DNA of 64,000 nucleotides from Lachnospiraceae bacterium KM106-2 (GCA_009731425.1 AP018794.1:2487960-2551959), one strand, 5' to 3'; positions 43,403 to 53,918 are shown, counted from the stretch's first letter. Notes: generated by a model from the sequence alone, not told the origin. Numbers and translations: made by a program.

Positions 43403-44044
43403 CTAGTGAATTGACGAACGACTATAAATAAAGAACTCTTCTTGACTCGTTCTATATTCTTTCTTTTTAGGTTTAAATCGTTTATCATACTCTTCTGCAT
43501 CTTTTTCATCAATTTCATAAGCTGGTCTTTCCTGATAGGTCCATTTTCTCCCGTCAAAAACATCCGGCTTTAGTTGTTTTACAAGCATCGCTGTCGGATA
43601 GTAATCACTGCCCACGCATATATTACATTTTTTACAGCTAATAAAACCTCTTGATACATAATTTCCTGGATGCCCAAAAATTACAATAGAATCATATCCT
43701 AACTCTATTGCTTTTTCAAAGGAATGATTTAACAGCGTTTTTCCAATTCCTTTTCTTTGATATTGTGGCAACACACTAATTGGCCCAAAAGTCAAAATAC
43801 TCTTTTCATTTCCATTCTCATCAACTAATTTTGCCTTTGTATAAATAATATTTCCGACAAGTTTACCATCCAGCTCTGCCACCAAATCAAGCTCAGGAAT
43901 ATAGTCCTCATGATTACGCAGAATATGTACCAGATAATGCTCGTCACATCCTGGGTTATGTAAATTCCAAAATGCCTCTCTTGTGAGCTCTTCAACTTTC
44001 CTATAATCATTTACTACTTCATTTCTAATAACAATATCACTCAT
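43403..44044 (-). CDS. GNAT-family N-acetyltransferase (YhbS-like)
   Basis: A 213-residue acetyltransferase with motif A as ISVLPQYQRKGIGKTLLNHS and the YhbS-like segment VIFGHPGNYVSRGFISCKK. The C-terminal 60 residues (PDVFDGRKWTYQERPAYEID) form the extension usual in this group. The substrate is unknown. It heads a two-gene unit with the sugar kinase. Confidence 0.85.
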   Translation of the reverse strand: MSDIVIRNEVVNDYRKVEELTREAFWNLHNPGCDEHYLVHILRNHEDYIPELDLVAELDGKLVGNIIYTKAKLVDENGNEKSILTFGPISVLPQYQRKGIGKTLLNHSFEKAIELGYDSIVIFGHPGNYVSRGFISCKKCNICVGSDYYPTAMLVKQLKPDVFDGRKWTYQERPAYEIDEKDAEEYDKRFKPKKKEYRTSQEEFFIYSRSSIH

Positions 44045-44248
44045 GCTTATCCTCCTATCTAACTCTATTAATGTGTTACTAACATCTACTCTTTTATATC
44101 AGAAAAGATCATAGCTAAAATACCGACTATGCCCGAAAGATCCAGCAATAAAATTATTTAATCTATTTATATCACTAGAAGGCAACCAACTATTTTGAAA
44201 ACATTTTTTTCTTTTACCATGATCTCATATTCTTTCGTATTTTAGATC

Positions 44249-44286
44249 GTGTTCTTTCTCCATTCCTAATTGCATACTCTACTATA
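44249..44286 (+). promoter_or_regulatory. Conserved promoter block, copy 1
   Basis: GTGTTCTTT (44249-44257), 15 bases, then CATACTCTACTATA (44273-44286) precedes the first DUF362-like gene. The same arrangement with the same spacing occurs before its paralog (50493-50530). TACTAT (44280-44285) is a likely -10 box. There is no consensus -35, so GTGTTCTTT may be an activator site. Confidence 0.5.
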
Positions 44287-44314
44287 GAACTTTAATAAAA
44301 AAGGAGATCTAATA

Positions 44315-46588
44315 TTGAGAATTGATACATCTGGTTCACCAATTTCTCTGGTAAGAATCGATCCAGAAAAAGCATATTCTAATATCTATACCTTATTACA
44401 ATCCTATATTAATCGTCATGATCAATTCGCTTGGGAACAACTAAAAGAGAAAATTGATTACATCTATTATAATATTACAACTCTCTTAGATACTCTAGAT
44501 CACGAAACTAATTTTAAATCCAAAGTCTTATCACAACTTGCAACAGGGAAAAAATTATTATTCAAAATAAATGGTGTTTCCGTTAATGTAATTGATGAAA
44601 ACACTCATGGAGCAGGCACTGGGGCACCCGTCTGCACTCCATGGTTATTTGTAGCTGCCCTAATGCGCTATTTTCATGACAGTCTGGATATTAATTATTA
44701 TCAGATGACCATGGGGGAGGCTCCTCCATCCGATGATGTGTTTGCTAAACTATATAGTTTACTAGCCAGAAGAGCTATCAGTCATGAATCCACATTAGAA
44801 GGGAAAAATGAAGATTTCTATGGTGGTTATGGATTCTATTTTGTAAGGAAATATCTATATGAACGTCATCCTCTTGGGCATACGGATAATCCAATGAATG
44901 GTTATGAAAATAGTGTAAATGGACAATATCTCCCACCCGGTAAGGCAAATGATCGACTTATGGTATATGATCTTAATGATGTCAACTCTTCCAACAGAGG
45001 TCGGACGATCAGAATCCCTAACGGTGGAAACTTCAAAACGATCACGATGCATAAGGCAGTCATCGGTGGGGATACTTCTGAAAAAGATGACTACCCAGGA
45101 TGTATCCTCATTAATATACCGATACTAAAAATGCATTTTATGGATTTAATCACGAATGCAATAAAAAATCTTGGCATTGGTCTCTACCCGGGTTTTTGTG
45201 AAGATCAGGAGAAAAGAACAAATAAATATGCCCACCATAATAACTTCAAGTCAAAACTTCCTCACTCTCGCTGGATCATGGACTTGGATGAAAAAACATT
45301 CCTTCCTCGAACCGATGAGAATGGTAATTACATAAGGGAACAAACGTTAGGTTTTTCGGGTACTCAATGCGATATCATCAACGGTCTCAAAGATCAAGGC
45401 ATTTTTATCCTTCATATATGTGATGCTATCAATATAGTAAATATTAGCCATATGCCAGATGGTAAATGTATCCCTATTCCAGAAGGACTCATATTTTCCT
45501 CGTTAGATCCGCTTGCACTCGATTATTGCTGCGCTCGATATTGTTTTAATCAACTCTCTATGAGGGATGGAACGATTCTCAAGGAAAAAAACGAATGGCC
45601 AACTGAGTTTGTTCAAAAGACCCCTCTCCCTTATCTAAAAGGCAATGCGATCCTTACGAAAACTGGCTATGACTCTCCCCTCTTTCGTTATCCTTTATAT
45701 GATTACGCCGCTGAGCATGGTATCGGTCAAAAGAAATATTATGTAAGAGGATCAGATACGATAACGAATGCTCCTTTTGTCTCCGTAAATGGTCATCTTG
45801 GACGAATTGAGAATCACTTTTTTGTAGACTACCTTACCAATACCATGTACTATAATCCTGGTTCACTTCTTCATGATCTGCAGCTCATGGTTTTATCGTA
45901 TGCAAAATGTAACGATGCACTAACGGGGACCTCATTATATGATGAGTTTATGGAACGCTACGACGAAAATCATGACGGCATCATTGACTATGATGAAAAA
46001 GGATACGGAATTGATAATGCAAAACTTTCTTATCTCTCATATCTAAAAACATCTGATTTTTCGAAACCAGAACTTCTAAAATCCGATTTCATGGAACATC
46101 GATATGAACTGAAATATAGTTACAAAGATTGGAATTCAGAAAGTATTGATTTTATGAGAGGTGAGCAAATGATTGCTATTACTAATTTAGCATATAACTT
46201 ATCCAAATCAGATACGTTATGCACAGACCTTTTTATCTCCAATATGAACTATGGTCAAGGACAGTGGCCAAGCTGGCAGACAGCCTCCTATCTTTACTGT
46301 ACTAATAGTTTATACGGAAGTCACCTTATTTCACAGATCAATTTAGATTCGATCTATGGACTCGCCTTTTCATACGCTGACATCACTGCTAATCATAGTT
46401 ATTATACAAATAATTCAAATCCAATCGACCGCTACTTCAAAGATGTAACTTCCGCTGGAAATCGATTGCCATTTACCTTGTATGTTCCAGACGGCTGGTC
46501 TGAATTAGAAGGTAATCCAATCCCAAATGTTGTGGAGACTTCCAATAAAGCAAAGATCTTCACAGTAACATTTCAGCACAGCTGGTAA
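44315..46588 (+). CDS. DUF362-like protein with EF-hand loop, copy 1 (757 aa)
   Basis: A 757-residue cytoplasmic-looking protein starting at TTG after AAGGAG. The central part has DUF362 hallmarks: CILINIPILKMHFMDLITNA, then IKNLGIGLYP (about 263-292), and EGLIFSSLDPLALDYCCARY (about 390-409), the Asp-Pro-x-Ala-x-Asp motif. His274 and Lys284 are spaced like the catalytic His174 and cofactor-bearing Lys184 of LarA. His307 and His317 are also conserved in the paralog. A canonical EF-hand loop lies at 550-561 (DENHDGIIDYDE). No signal peptide or membrane helix. It has a close paralog at 50562; the reaction is unknown. Confidence 0.7.
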   Translation: MRIDTSGSPISLVRIDPEKAYSNIYTLLQSYINRHDQFAWEQLKEKIDYIYYNITTLLDTLDHETNFKSKVLSQLATGKKLLFKINGVSVNVIDENTHGAGTGAPVCTPWLFVAALMRYFHDSLDINYYQMTMGEAPPSDDVFAKLYSLLARRAISHESTLEGKNEDFYGGYGFYFVRKYLYERHPLGHTDNPMNGYENSVNGQYLPPGKANDRLMVYDLNDVNSSNRGRTIRIPNGGNFKTITMHKAVIGGDTSEKDDYPGCILINIPILKMHFMDLITNAIKNLGIGLYPGFCEDQEKRTNKYAHHNNFKSKLPHSRWIMDLDEKTFLPRTDENGNYIREQTLGFSGTQCDIINGLKDQGIFILHICDAINIVNISHMPDGKCIPIPEGLIFSSLDPLALDYCCARYCFNQLSMRDGTILKEKNEWPTEFVQKTPLPYLKGNAILTKTGYDSPLFRYPLYDYAAEHGIGQKKYYVRGSDTITNAPFVSVNGHLGRIENHFFVDYLTNTMYYNPGSLLHDLQLMVLSYAKCNDALTGTSLYDEFMERYDENHDGIIDYDEKGYGIDNAKLSYLSYLKTSDFSKPELLKSDFMEHRYELKYSYKDWNSESIDFMRGEQMIAITNLAYNLSKSDTLCTDLFISNMNYGQGQWPSWQTASYLYCTNSLYGSHLISQINLDSIYGLAFSYADITANHSYYTNNSNPIDRYFKDVTSAGNRLPFTLYVPDGWSELEGNPIPNVVETSNKAKIFTVTFQHSW

Positions 46589-46650
46589 CAATCAGTTCGC
46601 TAGTTACTGATCCCTATCGATTTTCGTGATTCCTCACTCTATAGATGAAT

Positions 46651-46676
46651 TGAGAGCACACTGCGGTGTGCTCTCA
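46651..46676. terminator. Hairpin terminator between converging genes
   Basis: TGAGAGCACAC pairs perfectly with GTGTGCTCTCA around TGCG. The tract after it on the plus strand is only moderately T-rich. Confidence 0.6.
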
Positions 46677-46737
46677 ACTTATTTATGGTATATTTCCATG
46701 TTAGATACTTCAAACAATCTCTTTTATTAGCTATGGT

Positions 46738-49068
46738 CTAGTCATAATAGATTTCTGCAATGTAATTCTTATACATAAAATAATTTCGACTGCCAGTCTC
46801 CACGCTGACATTCTTAATCTTATCTTGATATAGATTCAAGTTAACGTAGATCTTTGTTACATTTCTATGGATCAGGAAATTATCGTAAACTGCATTCCCC
46901 GGTATTCCATAAATCTTATACTGATAAGCGCTTTCTGTAGCTGCATCCCGTTTACTGATCAAAAGACCATCTAAGACCTCAAAGTTTTTGTTTCCTTGCT
47001 CAACCTTGAATCTTTTTAGATAGCTGCTCATCGTAAAAGTATTGCAATTTGCAATTTGACTTGTCACTGCAGGAACCATAAATTCTGTATTCTTCTTTGC
47101 AGCAGGATATAAATACAATACCTTTTTATCTTTGGAATACAATACTCCGCCCACACTGATAAAATTTTTATTGGAACTATTTACTTTGATCTGTTCAAGT
47201 TTTGGCATACCTGTTATCTCTTTATTCTTGATCTGTACTTTAATATTAGTTAACAGATCTCCCTCGTTATTATCCGGCATGATATAAGGATTATTTGCTT
47301 CCCATTCCTTACATTTCTTACCGATCGTAAGCTTTGTTAGATGACAGTTATTTACCAACCCATCCGGCATAACAACGCTATCCGGCATCTTATATTCTTT
47401 TGACGTTTTTCTTACAGGATAAAGGAGAATCCTAGTCATCTTCTTATCATATAACACATTATCTTTGGATTTGAAATATTTATTCTTTGCAGAAACGGTT
47501 ATCTTTTCAAGTTTTGGAAGAATTGGATAGTCAAACCCGCTCTTTAGGCCTTTACCAATAGAAATAGACTTAACTTTCTGTACTTTTAATTCACAATTAA
47601 TCGCTGTAACACTATCAGGAATCTTTATCGATGTTCCCCTATAATTATCTGGGATCAAGAGTAATTTCTTCTTTTTCTTATCATAGAGAAGACCATCCTT
47701 TGATGATAAATAAGGATTCTTCTTTGAAACACTGATGGTTCTCAAATTACTCAGGACACTATCATAATAAAGACCGACTCCCGTTATTTTCTTTGTCTTT
47801 TTTCCGATCTCAATTTTCTTAATTTTACTTCCCTTCCAAAAATCCATCTTAAACTCAGTCACTGAATCAGGCATTTTATAGGTCGTCATTTGATTTCCTA
47901 TCGGGTAGAATACGATCTTTGTTTTCTTTTTATTATAAAGTACTCCGTCTTTACTCGAATAATACTTAGAGGCCTTTGATACCTTCACTGTCTTCAATTT
48001 ACAAAGTTCTATAAAATCAGCGTTTTTCCATGCAGATGATACGATCTTGGCAGGTAGTTCAAGAGTCTCAAGATTATCATTTGCAAAGTTCTGCATTGAT
48101 ACTTCTTTTACGGAAGAAGGGATGGAAAATTTCTTGGCCGTCTTCTTTCTAGGATATGCAACTAACTTTGTTAGATCTCGATTATATAAAACCCCATCTT
48201 TCGATCTAAACTTTGCATTGGAAGAAGAAATAGAAATACTCTTTAACTTCGGAATTCTTGCCACCCATTGAGTACCTTTGACCGCTGTTAATTTCTTTGG
48301 TAACACAAGACTCTCAAGATTTTTGCTTCCAGTAAAGCTATAAAAGTCAACTGTGCCAATCGTAGCTGGCAGGACTAACTTTTTATTTACACTTTCCGGA
48401 GCCGCAGATATGAGCTTCTTGAATCCTTTTGTATAAATACAGTTATCCTTAACTTCAAAGGTTGTGTTTCCACTTTCAATCTGAATTGTCTGAAAATGAA
48501 ATTCTACATTATCGATAGGAGCATTAATCTCATTACAATCTCTTGGTAAGATAAGATTTTTAACCTTATTAAACTGATATAAATCTACTTTCTTAACAGT
48601 ACTGGCAATGCTCACACTTTTTTGCTTAGATGAAACCCAGATTACCTCGGTTAAATCCTTATTGTAAAGCACCCCATCTTTCATTGTAAAACTTTTATTG
48701 GCAGGGTCTAATTTAATGGAAACTAAATTAGGATCTGTCATACCTGAGACAGTTATCACACTAGCCGGTATGGTCAAACTATACTCTCTTGAGATTCTAT
48801 CCCATTGCTTTGCACAACAAAACAATTCAGAACCGTCTATCTTTGTCACACCATCTGCTACGATCACATTATGTATATTATCTCCTATTATGTAATACTG
48901 CTGTTTATCACTTGTAATAACAACGTTTTCCTCGCCATTATAATCACTCATACCTTTTTCACCGGTATAGTAGTAGGTATTACTATCTTTTGCGTGTACA
49001 GATATTCCAGCCAACAAAATAGCCGCCATCATACCAAGGCTAAGAATTCCTTTTCGTAACCATTTCAT
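46738..49068 (-). CDS. Secreted BspA-type leucine-rich-repeat protein
   Basis: A 776-residue exported protein with a signal peptide (about 1-27, ending SVHAKD). It is built almost entirely of LRR_5-type repeats in which each unit contains a phrase like SKDGVLYNKKKTKIVFYP or KFRSKDGVLYNRDLTKLVAYP. About ten such units can be counted by eye. The rest is beta-rich with many Lys residues. BspA-like proteins are surface adhesins in anaerobes, sometimes binding host proteins. No anchor domain is visible. It is transcribed away from the DUF362-like paralogs. Confidence 0.85.
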   Translation of the reverse strand: MKWLRKGILSLGMMAAILLAGISVHAKDSNTYYYTGEKGMSDYNGEENVVITSDKQQYYIIGDNIHNVIVADGVTKIDGSELFCCAKQWDRISREYSLTIPASVITVSGMTDPNLVSIKLDPANKSFTMKDGVLYNKDLTEVIWVSSKQKSVSIASTVKKVDLYQFNKVKNLILPRDCNEINAPIDNVEFHFQTIQIESGNTTFEVKDNCIYTKGFKKLISAAPESVNKKLVLPATIGTVDFYSFTGSKNLESLVLPKKLTAVKGTQWVARIPKLKSISISSSNAKFRSKDGVLYNRDLTKLVAYPRKKTAKKFSIPSSVKEVSMQNFANDNLETLELPAKIVSSAWKNADFIELCKLKTVKVSKASKYYSSKDGVLYNKKKTKIVFYPIGNQMTTYKMPDSVTEFKMDFWKGSKIKKIEIGKKTKKITGVGLYYDSVLSNLRTISVSKKNPYLSSKDGLLYDKKKKKLLLIPDNYRGTSIKIPDSVTAINCELKVQKVKSISIGKGLKSGFDYPILPKLEKITVSAKNKYFKSKDNVLYDKKMTRILLYPVRKTSKEYKMPDSVVMPDGLVNNCHLTKLTIGKKCKEWEANNPYIMPDNNEGDLLTNIKVQIKNKEITGMPKLEQIKVNSSNKNFISVGGVLYSKDKKVLYLYPAAKKNTEFMVPAVTSQIANCNTFTMSSYLKRFKVEQGNKNFEVLDGLLISKRDAATESAYQYKIYGIPGNAVYDNFLIHRNVTKIYVNLNLYQDKIKNVSVETGSRNYFMYKNYIAEIYYD

Positions 49069-49272
49069 TTAAACCACACTCCCTTCAATTTTACAGTTTA
49101 TTCCAACTTGTTGTCAAAGATAAGTCAATGCTTACAAATGTCTTTTTATATAGCATCCGTATATTATATCAAATACTCGCTTGTTACTATATGTAGCCAA
49201 GTCTCATTACAGTTAATACTGTTCTGAATTTTCTTTTCTTCTCCCTTATTAGGTGGAAGCAGACTATGTTTA

Positions 49273-50352
49273 TCAATCTTTTATAAGTTCTTTGAATAGC
49301 TGATTTCCTAATATTGTTGCTGGTATCTTATTCGTTGGCTTTTGATTCGATAGTACAACAGTTGCAATCTTGTTCTTGGGATCAAAACATAAGTGACTGT
49401 TATAGTTTTTTGTTCCTCCATTATGCCAATAAATCTGATTTGTCTTATCATAAATCCAGTTTACACCTATCTGATCCAAATGTAATTCTATCTTGTCATA
49501 GATCACATTACTATAATTTATCTCTTTTATAATGCGATGTCCCAATTCTAGATATTCAAACTTCTCCTCTAACTGCATTTGTGCATAGTCTAACATATCA
49601 CCAATCGTAGATATCAATGCTCCTGCTGGTATATAGGCATCTTGCTTCTTCCAATCCCAAAAATCCTTACCGCAATTACTTCCACCAGATACAAATGTAT
49701 TCTTCATATTCAGCTCAGATTGTAAATAACGATCCATTAGTTTCGTATAATCCTGCCCATAGACACTTTCTAATACCAAGCCAACTACCGCCATACCGAA
49801 GTTCGAATAAGAAAAGGCATATCCTTTATTCTCTAAATTAATACTATCAATACGCTTTAATAGTTTATCTTTTGAAATACCATAGAAATCATTCTTACCA
49901 CGCAAATGATTTCCTATCATCTCCCTCTCAAAATAGTAAGACTTATAGCCAGATGTATGAGTTACTAAGTCTGCAATTGTTGGATAACGCTCTCTCTTCG
50001 ATAACTGAAGATATTGGTCAATCGTGTCCTCTAGTCCTATCTTTCCTTCTTTCACTGCCTTACAGAGTAATGCACCATCAAATGTTTTTGTAATGGATCC
50101 GATTTCATAAAGATATTCTTTCTGTGGCAGCATCTTTCCATCTTTCCCATATACCGTATAACTTGATTTACCATCTTTTATAATGCCAACTGAAATCCTA
50201 ACATCATCACTCTTCTTGGTTGTATACTTTATCATTTGTTTGAATGACATATGTTTCACCTGATCTAATTGATACATTTTGTACCGAACGAATCCTACAA
50301 CACCTAAAACAAGCATGCCAAAGATCATAATTAAAATTAGTAAAAGCTTCAT
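49273..50352 (-). CDS. Class C-type serine beta-lactamase-fold hydrolase
   Basis: A 359-residue protein with one N-terminal membrane helix (about 3-22) and a serine-hydrolase domain outside. The active-site SxxK is in GSITKTFDGAL, the YxN motif is YSNFGM and the third motif is IYWHNGGTKNYNSH. This is the AmpC/penicillin-binding-protein-like group often annotated as serine hydrolase. It may hydrolyse D-amino-acid peptides or esters rather than drugs. It lies head-to-head with the second DUF362-like gene. Confidence 0.88.
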   Translation of the reverse strand: MKLLLILIMIFGMLVLGVVGFVRYKMYQLDQVKHMSFKQMIKYTTKKSDDVRISVGIIKDGKSSYTVYGKDGKMLPQKEYLYEIGSITKTFDGALLCKAVKEGKIGLEDTIDQYLQLSKRERYPTIADLVTHTSGYKSYYFEREMIGNHLRGKNDFYGISKDKLLKRIDSINLENKGYAFSYSNFGMAVVGLVLESVYGQDYTKLMDRYLQSELNMKNTFVSGGSNCGKDFWDWKKQDAYIPAGALISTIGDMLDYAQMQLEEKFEYLELGHRIIKEINYSNVIYDKIELHLDQIGVNWIYDKTNQIYWHNGGTKNYNSHLCFDPKNKIATVVLSNQKPTNKIPATILGNQLFKELIKD

Positions 50353-50492
50353 TCCTCTATCACTTCTTTCATTTTAACAATAAACTTTCCAATACTTTCT
50401 AAATATTTTATAGTCAGCATACTATATCCGTAATTTTTAATCAAGGTCCCATTTAATGTAATTACTCTTCTAGTTGCTTTTGGATCTATCAA

Positions 50493-50530
50493 GTGTTCTT
50501 TTTTATTCACCCCCACCATATTCTACTATA
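50493..50530 (+). promoter_or_regulatory. Conserved promoter block, copy 2
   Basis: GTGTTCTTT (50493-50501), 15 bases, then CATATTCTACTATA (50517-50530), matching copy 1 in order and spacing. The likely -10 box is TACTAT (50524-50529). The spacer between the blocks is not conserved, which points to selection on the blocks themselves. Confidence 0.5.
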
Positions 50531-50561
50531 TAGATTCAATAAGTAAGGAGGGGAACTGCAT

Positions 50562-52835
50562 TTGAAAATTGATACCGATGGTTCTCCAATCTCGTTGGTT
50601 AGAATTGATACAGAAAAGGCATACTCCGATCTATACACCCTATTGCAATCCTATATTAATTCCAATGATCTATCTGCCTGGGAACAAATTAAGGCGAAAA
50701 TCGATTACCTCTATAGTAATATGACACTCCTCTTAGACACTCTGGATCAGGAAACTGATTTTAAATCTTTAGTCCTATGTCAGATTGCCGAAGGTAAGAA
50801 GCTATTATTTAAGGTAAATGGAGTTGGGATTAACGTAATTGATGGAATAACCCACGGAGCTGGCAATGCTGCACCAATATGTAGTCAGTGGCCATTTGTA
50901 GCCGCCTTAATGCGTTATTTTCATGACAGTCTTAATATCAGTTATTATCAGATGACCTTTGGGGAAGCCTCTACATCCGCCCAACTATTTGCAACGACCT
51001 ATAGTGCACTGGCCGGAAGAACCATTACTTGTGAATCCACATTAGAAGGGAGAAATGGAAACTTCTATGGCGGATTTGGATTTTATTTTGTAAGAAAGTA
51101 CTTATCAGATCGACATCCGTCGGGTCACACCGATGATCCGATGAACGGTTATGAAAATAGCGTTACGGGGGAGTATCTTCCACCCGGCAGAGCAAATGAC
51201 CGTCTTATGCTATATGATTTAAATAATATCTATTCTGCGGACAGAGGGCGGACAATCAAGGTTACTAACGGTGGAAACTATGATGAACTCACCATTCATA
51301 AGGCTGTGATTGGTGGAGATGATACGGATAAGGCAGACTATCCCGGATGTATCCTGATTAATACTCCGATCTTAAAAATGCATGCGCAAGACCTTATTAC
51401 AAACGCAATTAAGAACCTTGGCATTGGCCTTTATCCATCCTACTGCCTTGAACAAGATAATAAAACTTTTAAATACTCCCACTATACCACCTTTAAATCA
51501 AAGCTTCCCCATTCGCCTTGGGTTATGGAGTTAGATGAAAAAACGATGCTTCCAATTACAGATGAAAATGGTGACTATATTAGAACGAAGACATTAGGCT
51601 TTTTAGGTACACAGTGTGATATAGTCCGGAGTGTACGGGAACAAGGAATTCTCATCCTTAATATCAGTGATGCCATTCATATCGTCAATATCAGCCATAA
51701 TCCGGACGGTCTGTCAAAACCTATCCCTGAAGGACTAATGTTTGCCTCTCTGGATCCACTTGCACTGGACTATTGCTGTGCAAGATATTGTAATAATCAG
51801 TTACCTCTGATGGACGGGAAAGCTTTGATGAAGAAATACAACTGGCCAACCGAGTTTGTTCAGATCGTTCCCCTCCCTTATATTAGTGATCACAATATCG
51901 CTACTACCACAGGATACGATTCTCCACTCTTTCGATATTACTTATTTGATTATGCCGAACAGCATGGCGTTGGCAAAAAACAATATTACGTAACCGGTTA
52001 TGATACCTTGACAGATACCCCTTTCGTCTCATTAGATGGTCATTTAGGACGAATCGAAAATCGTTACTTTAACGAACTGATCACCAATACCTTGTACTAC
52101 AATCCAACTACTCTTATACACCATTTGCAGTTAACGATTTTATCCTATGCAAAATGCAACGATATCCTTACTGGAACATCCATCTATAATGAGATCATGA
52201 ATCTGTTTGATGAAAATAAAGATGGAGTGATTGATTATGAAGAGAAGGGACGCGGATATGATAATGCAATGCTAGCCTATCTATCAAAATTACTTGAAAC
52301 TGGTACTTCCAAAAAAGATAGTATAAAATATAATTTTCTGACGAGTCAATACTTCATAAAGTATATTGATAAAGATTGGAATCTGCAAAATATTGATTTT
52401 CTAAAAGACTTTTCCCTTATTACGATTGCAAATATAGCATATGAATTATCAAAATCAGAGGATCTAAGTCCTGATCTATTTATCTCAAATATGAGCTATG
52501 GACAGGGGTTATGGCCAAGTTGGCAGACTGCATTCTATATTTGGTGGACTACAACATTATATGGAGGTATCCACCGTGATCAGATGTCATTAAACAGCCT
52601 ATATGGCTACGCCCTTCAATATGCAGATATGATTTCAAATAATAGTCAGTATTCTTCCCATGCGAACGCAATCAATGATTATTTCAAAGATTGCACTAAG
52701 ACGAAAAAAACACTCCCATTCACTCTCTATGTACCAAAAGACTATTCAATGCTGGATAACATCCGAATTCCTAATGTGGTAGAAACCGATGACAAAGAAA
52801 AGCTCTTCACCGTAGTATTTGAAGAAGTATGGTAA
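50562..52835 (+). CDS. DUF362-like protein with EF-hand loop, copy 2 (757 aa)
   Basis: A paralog of the 44315 protein with identical length and the same TTG start after TAAGGAGG. The DUF362 hallmarks recur (CILINTPILKMHAQDLITNA then IKNLGIGLYP; EGLMFASLDPLALDYCCARY), as do the His-x9-Lys pair, the His in KYSH and LPHS, and the EF-hand loop DENKDGVIDYEE. Identity appears to be well over half across the full length. An acetoacetate-decarboxylase-like gene follows 42 bases after the stop, then the larEBC operon about 1.1 kb on. This copy, rather than copy 1, is therefore the better candidate for a working partner of that cluster. Confidence 0.7.
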   Translation: MKIDTDGSPISLVRIDTEKAYSDLYTLLQSYINSNDLSAWEQIKAKIDYLYSNMTLLLDTLDQETDFKSLVLCQIAEGKKLLFKVNGVGINVIDGITHGAGNAAPICSQWPFVAALMRYFHDSLNISYYQMTFGEASTSAQLFATTYSALAGRTITCESTLEGRNGNFYGGFGFYFVRKYLSDRHPSGHTDDPMNGYENSVTGEYLPPGRANDRLMLYDLNNIYSADRGRTIKVTNGGNYDELTIHKAVIGGDDTDKADYPGCILINTPILKMHAQDLITNAIKNLGIGLYPSYCLEQDNKTFKYSHYTTFKSKLPHSPWVMELDEKTMLPITDENGDYIRTKTLGFLGTQCDIVRSVREQGILILNISDAIHIVNISHNPDGLSKPIPEGLMFASLDPLALDYCCARYCNNQLPLMDGKALMKKYNWPTEFVQIVPLPYISDHNIATTTGYDSPLFRYYLFDYAEQHGVGKKQYYVTGYDTLTDTPFVSLDGHLGRIENRYFNELITNTLYYNPTTLIHHLQLTILSYAKCNDILTGTSIYNEIMNLFDENKDGVIDYEEKGRGYDNAMLAYLSKLLETGTSKKDSIKYNFLTSQYFIKYIDKDWNLQNIDFLKDFSLITIANIAYELSKSEDLSPDLFISNMSYGQGLWPSWQTAFYIWWTTTLYGGIHRDQMSLNSLYGYALQYADMISNNSQYSSHANAINDYFKDCTKTKKTLPFTLYVPKDYSMLDNIRIPNVVETDDKEKLFTVVFEEVW

Positions 52836-52877
52836 CAATGTGCTACTTAAACGATTCTTTTACAGAGGAGGTTACTC

Positions 52878-53675
52878 ATGTTTCAGTTCTATAATAATAT
52901 GCGGTATCAAATGCCTGTATTGTTCGGCGGTTTTGAATTTGATCCCAATGAAGGGGCTGCCGCTTTAGATTTATCCATAATTACCTTTATGCAAGAAACA
53001 ACCAAAGAAGCTCTTGACGACTACTTACCTGAAGGATTTTCGTTAGTATCGCCTACGCTTATTGTTCAATATCTTCAGCTTCGCGAAGTGGATATATTAT
53101 CTGGAGGTGCTTATAATATCGTTCAGGCCTCTCTTCCTGTTCACTTTGAAGGACAAAACGATTCCCTGGATGGTGTTTTACCTTTGGTGTTATGGGAAAA
53201 TGACACGATTCCTATATTAGGAGGACGAGAATATAGCGGTATGCCAAAAATATATACTGATATTAGTGATTTGAACTGCACGGACGGACATTATTTTGCA
53301 AATGCAAGTTTTAACGGTAACACCTTTTTTACCTTTGATCTAGAAAATTTAAGACCTTGTACGGATCAGGAGTTTTCCTCTATGAAATCCTCTTACGCTA
53401 ATGTCAATGCCATTGGAATACGATATACTCCTAAGATTGGCGCTCCCGGTGCGGACTTGATCCAGACAATCGTCTATCCGCAAACCATTATCCCATATGA
53501 AATTTACACTGGCACGGGTTCTATTGAATGGACGATGCTACCTTTCTATCAAGGATTAGTGCACTCAAGAATCATTGAACAATTATCCCACATTCCTTGT
53601 ATCTCTATGTCTGCTCCAACTTTCACAAAAGGAATGATTACTATGAAATCATTACGATGCAGGGAAATCTATTAA
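52878..53675 (+). CDS. Acetoacetate decarboxylase-family protein
   Basis: A 265-residue protein of the ADC fold. The family core is visible in DTIPILGGREYSGMPKIYTD (about 112-131), where Lys of MPK corresponds to the Schiff-base lysine region of acetoacetate decarboxylase. AGGAGG precedes the ATG. It sits 42 bases after the DUF362-like gene on the same strand and is probably co-transcribed. In this setting a role on a keto- or hydroxy-acid made or used by the DUF362-like enzyme is plausible, but the substrate is not known. No terminator is visible until 53887. Confidence 0.75.
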   Translation: MFQFYNNMRYQMPVLFGGFEFDPNEGAAALDLSIITFMQETTKEALDDYLPEGFSLVSPTLIVQYLQLREVDILSGGAYNIVQASLPVHFEGQNDSLDGVLPLVLWENDTIPILGGREYSGMPKIYTDISDLNCTDGHYFANASFNGNTFFTFDLENLRPCTDQEFSSMKSSYANVNAIGIRYTPKIGAPGADLIQTIVYPQTIIPYEIYTGTGSIEWTMLPFYQGLVHSRIIEQLSHIPCISMSAPTFTKGMITMKSLRCREIY

Positions 53676-53758
53676 ACATGCTTCTATTTTTTGCATCTCA
53701 AAACTTACTTTTTAACACAACTTGAAACTATACCATAAAAATAGGATGTACATACTAA

Positions 53759-53881
53759 TGGCATGTACTATCATTTGGTATCAAAGTGCTAGGTCTTATC
53801 ATCTGGCTAATTATTTTACTTATGAAAGATCCAAAGGGTATCGTTAAAGCAACCTTGTTCAAGAATAAAAAGGATACTTGA
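53759..53881 (+). pseudogene. Short membrane-protein remnant
   Basis: An open frame of 40 codons, without a start codon or ribosome binding site, encodes one hydrophobic helix and a basic tail (GIKVLGLIIWLIILLMKDPK, then GIVKATLF). It ends just before the terminator upstream of larE. It looks like the end of a transporter-type gene that has otherwise been lost. The rest of the 53676-53939 gap shows nothing else apart from the terminator. Confidence 0.3.
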
Positions 53882-53886
53882 TACTT

Positions 53887-53918
53887 AGGCAGTTCTGCTT
53901 TACACAGCAGGACTGCCT
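53887..53918 (+). terminator. Terminator upstream of larE
   Basis: AGGCAGTTCTGCT pairs with AGCAGGACTGCCT (one G-U) around a six-base loop, followed by TTTATT. It ends the upstream transcript and leaves only about 20 bases before larE, so larE expression may depend on read-through or a promoter inside this short stretch. Confidence 0.7.
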
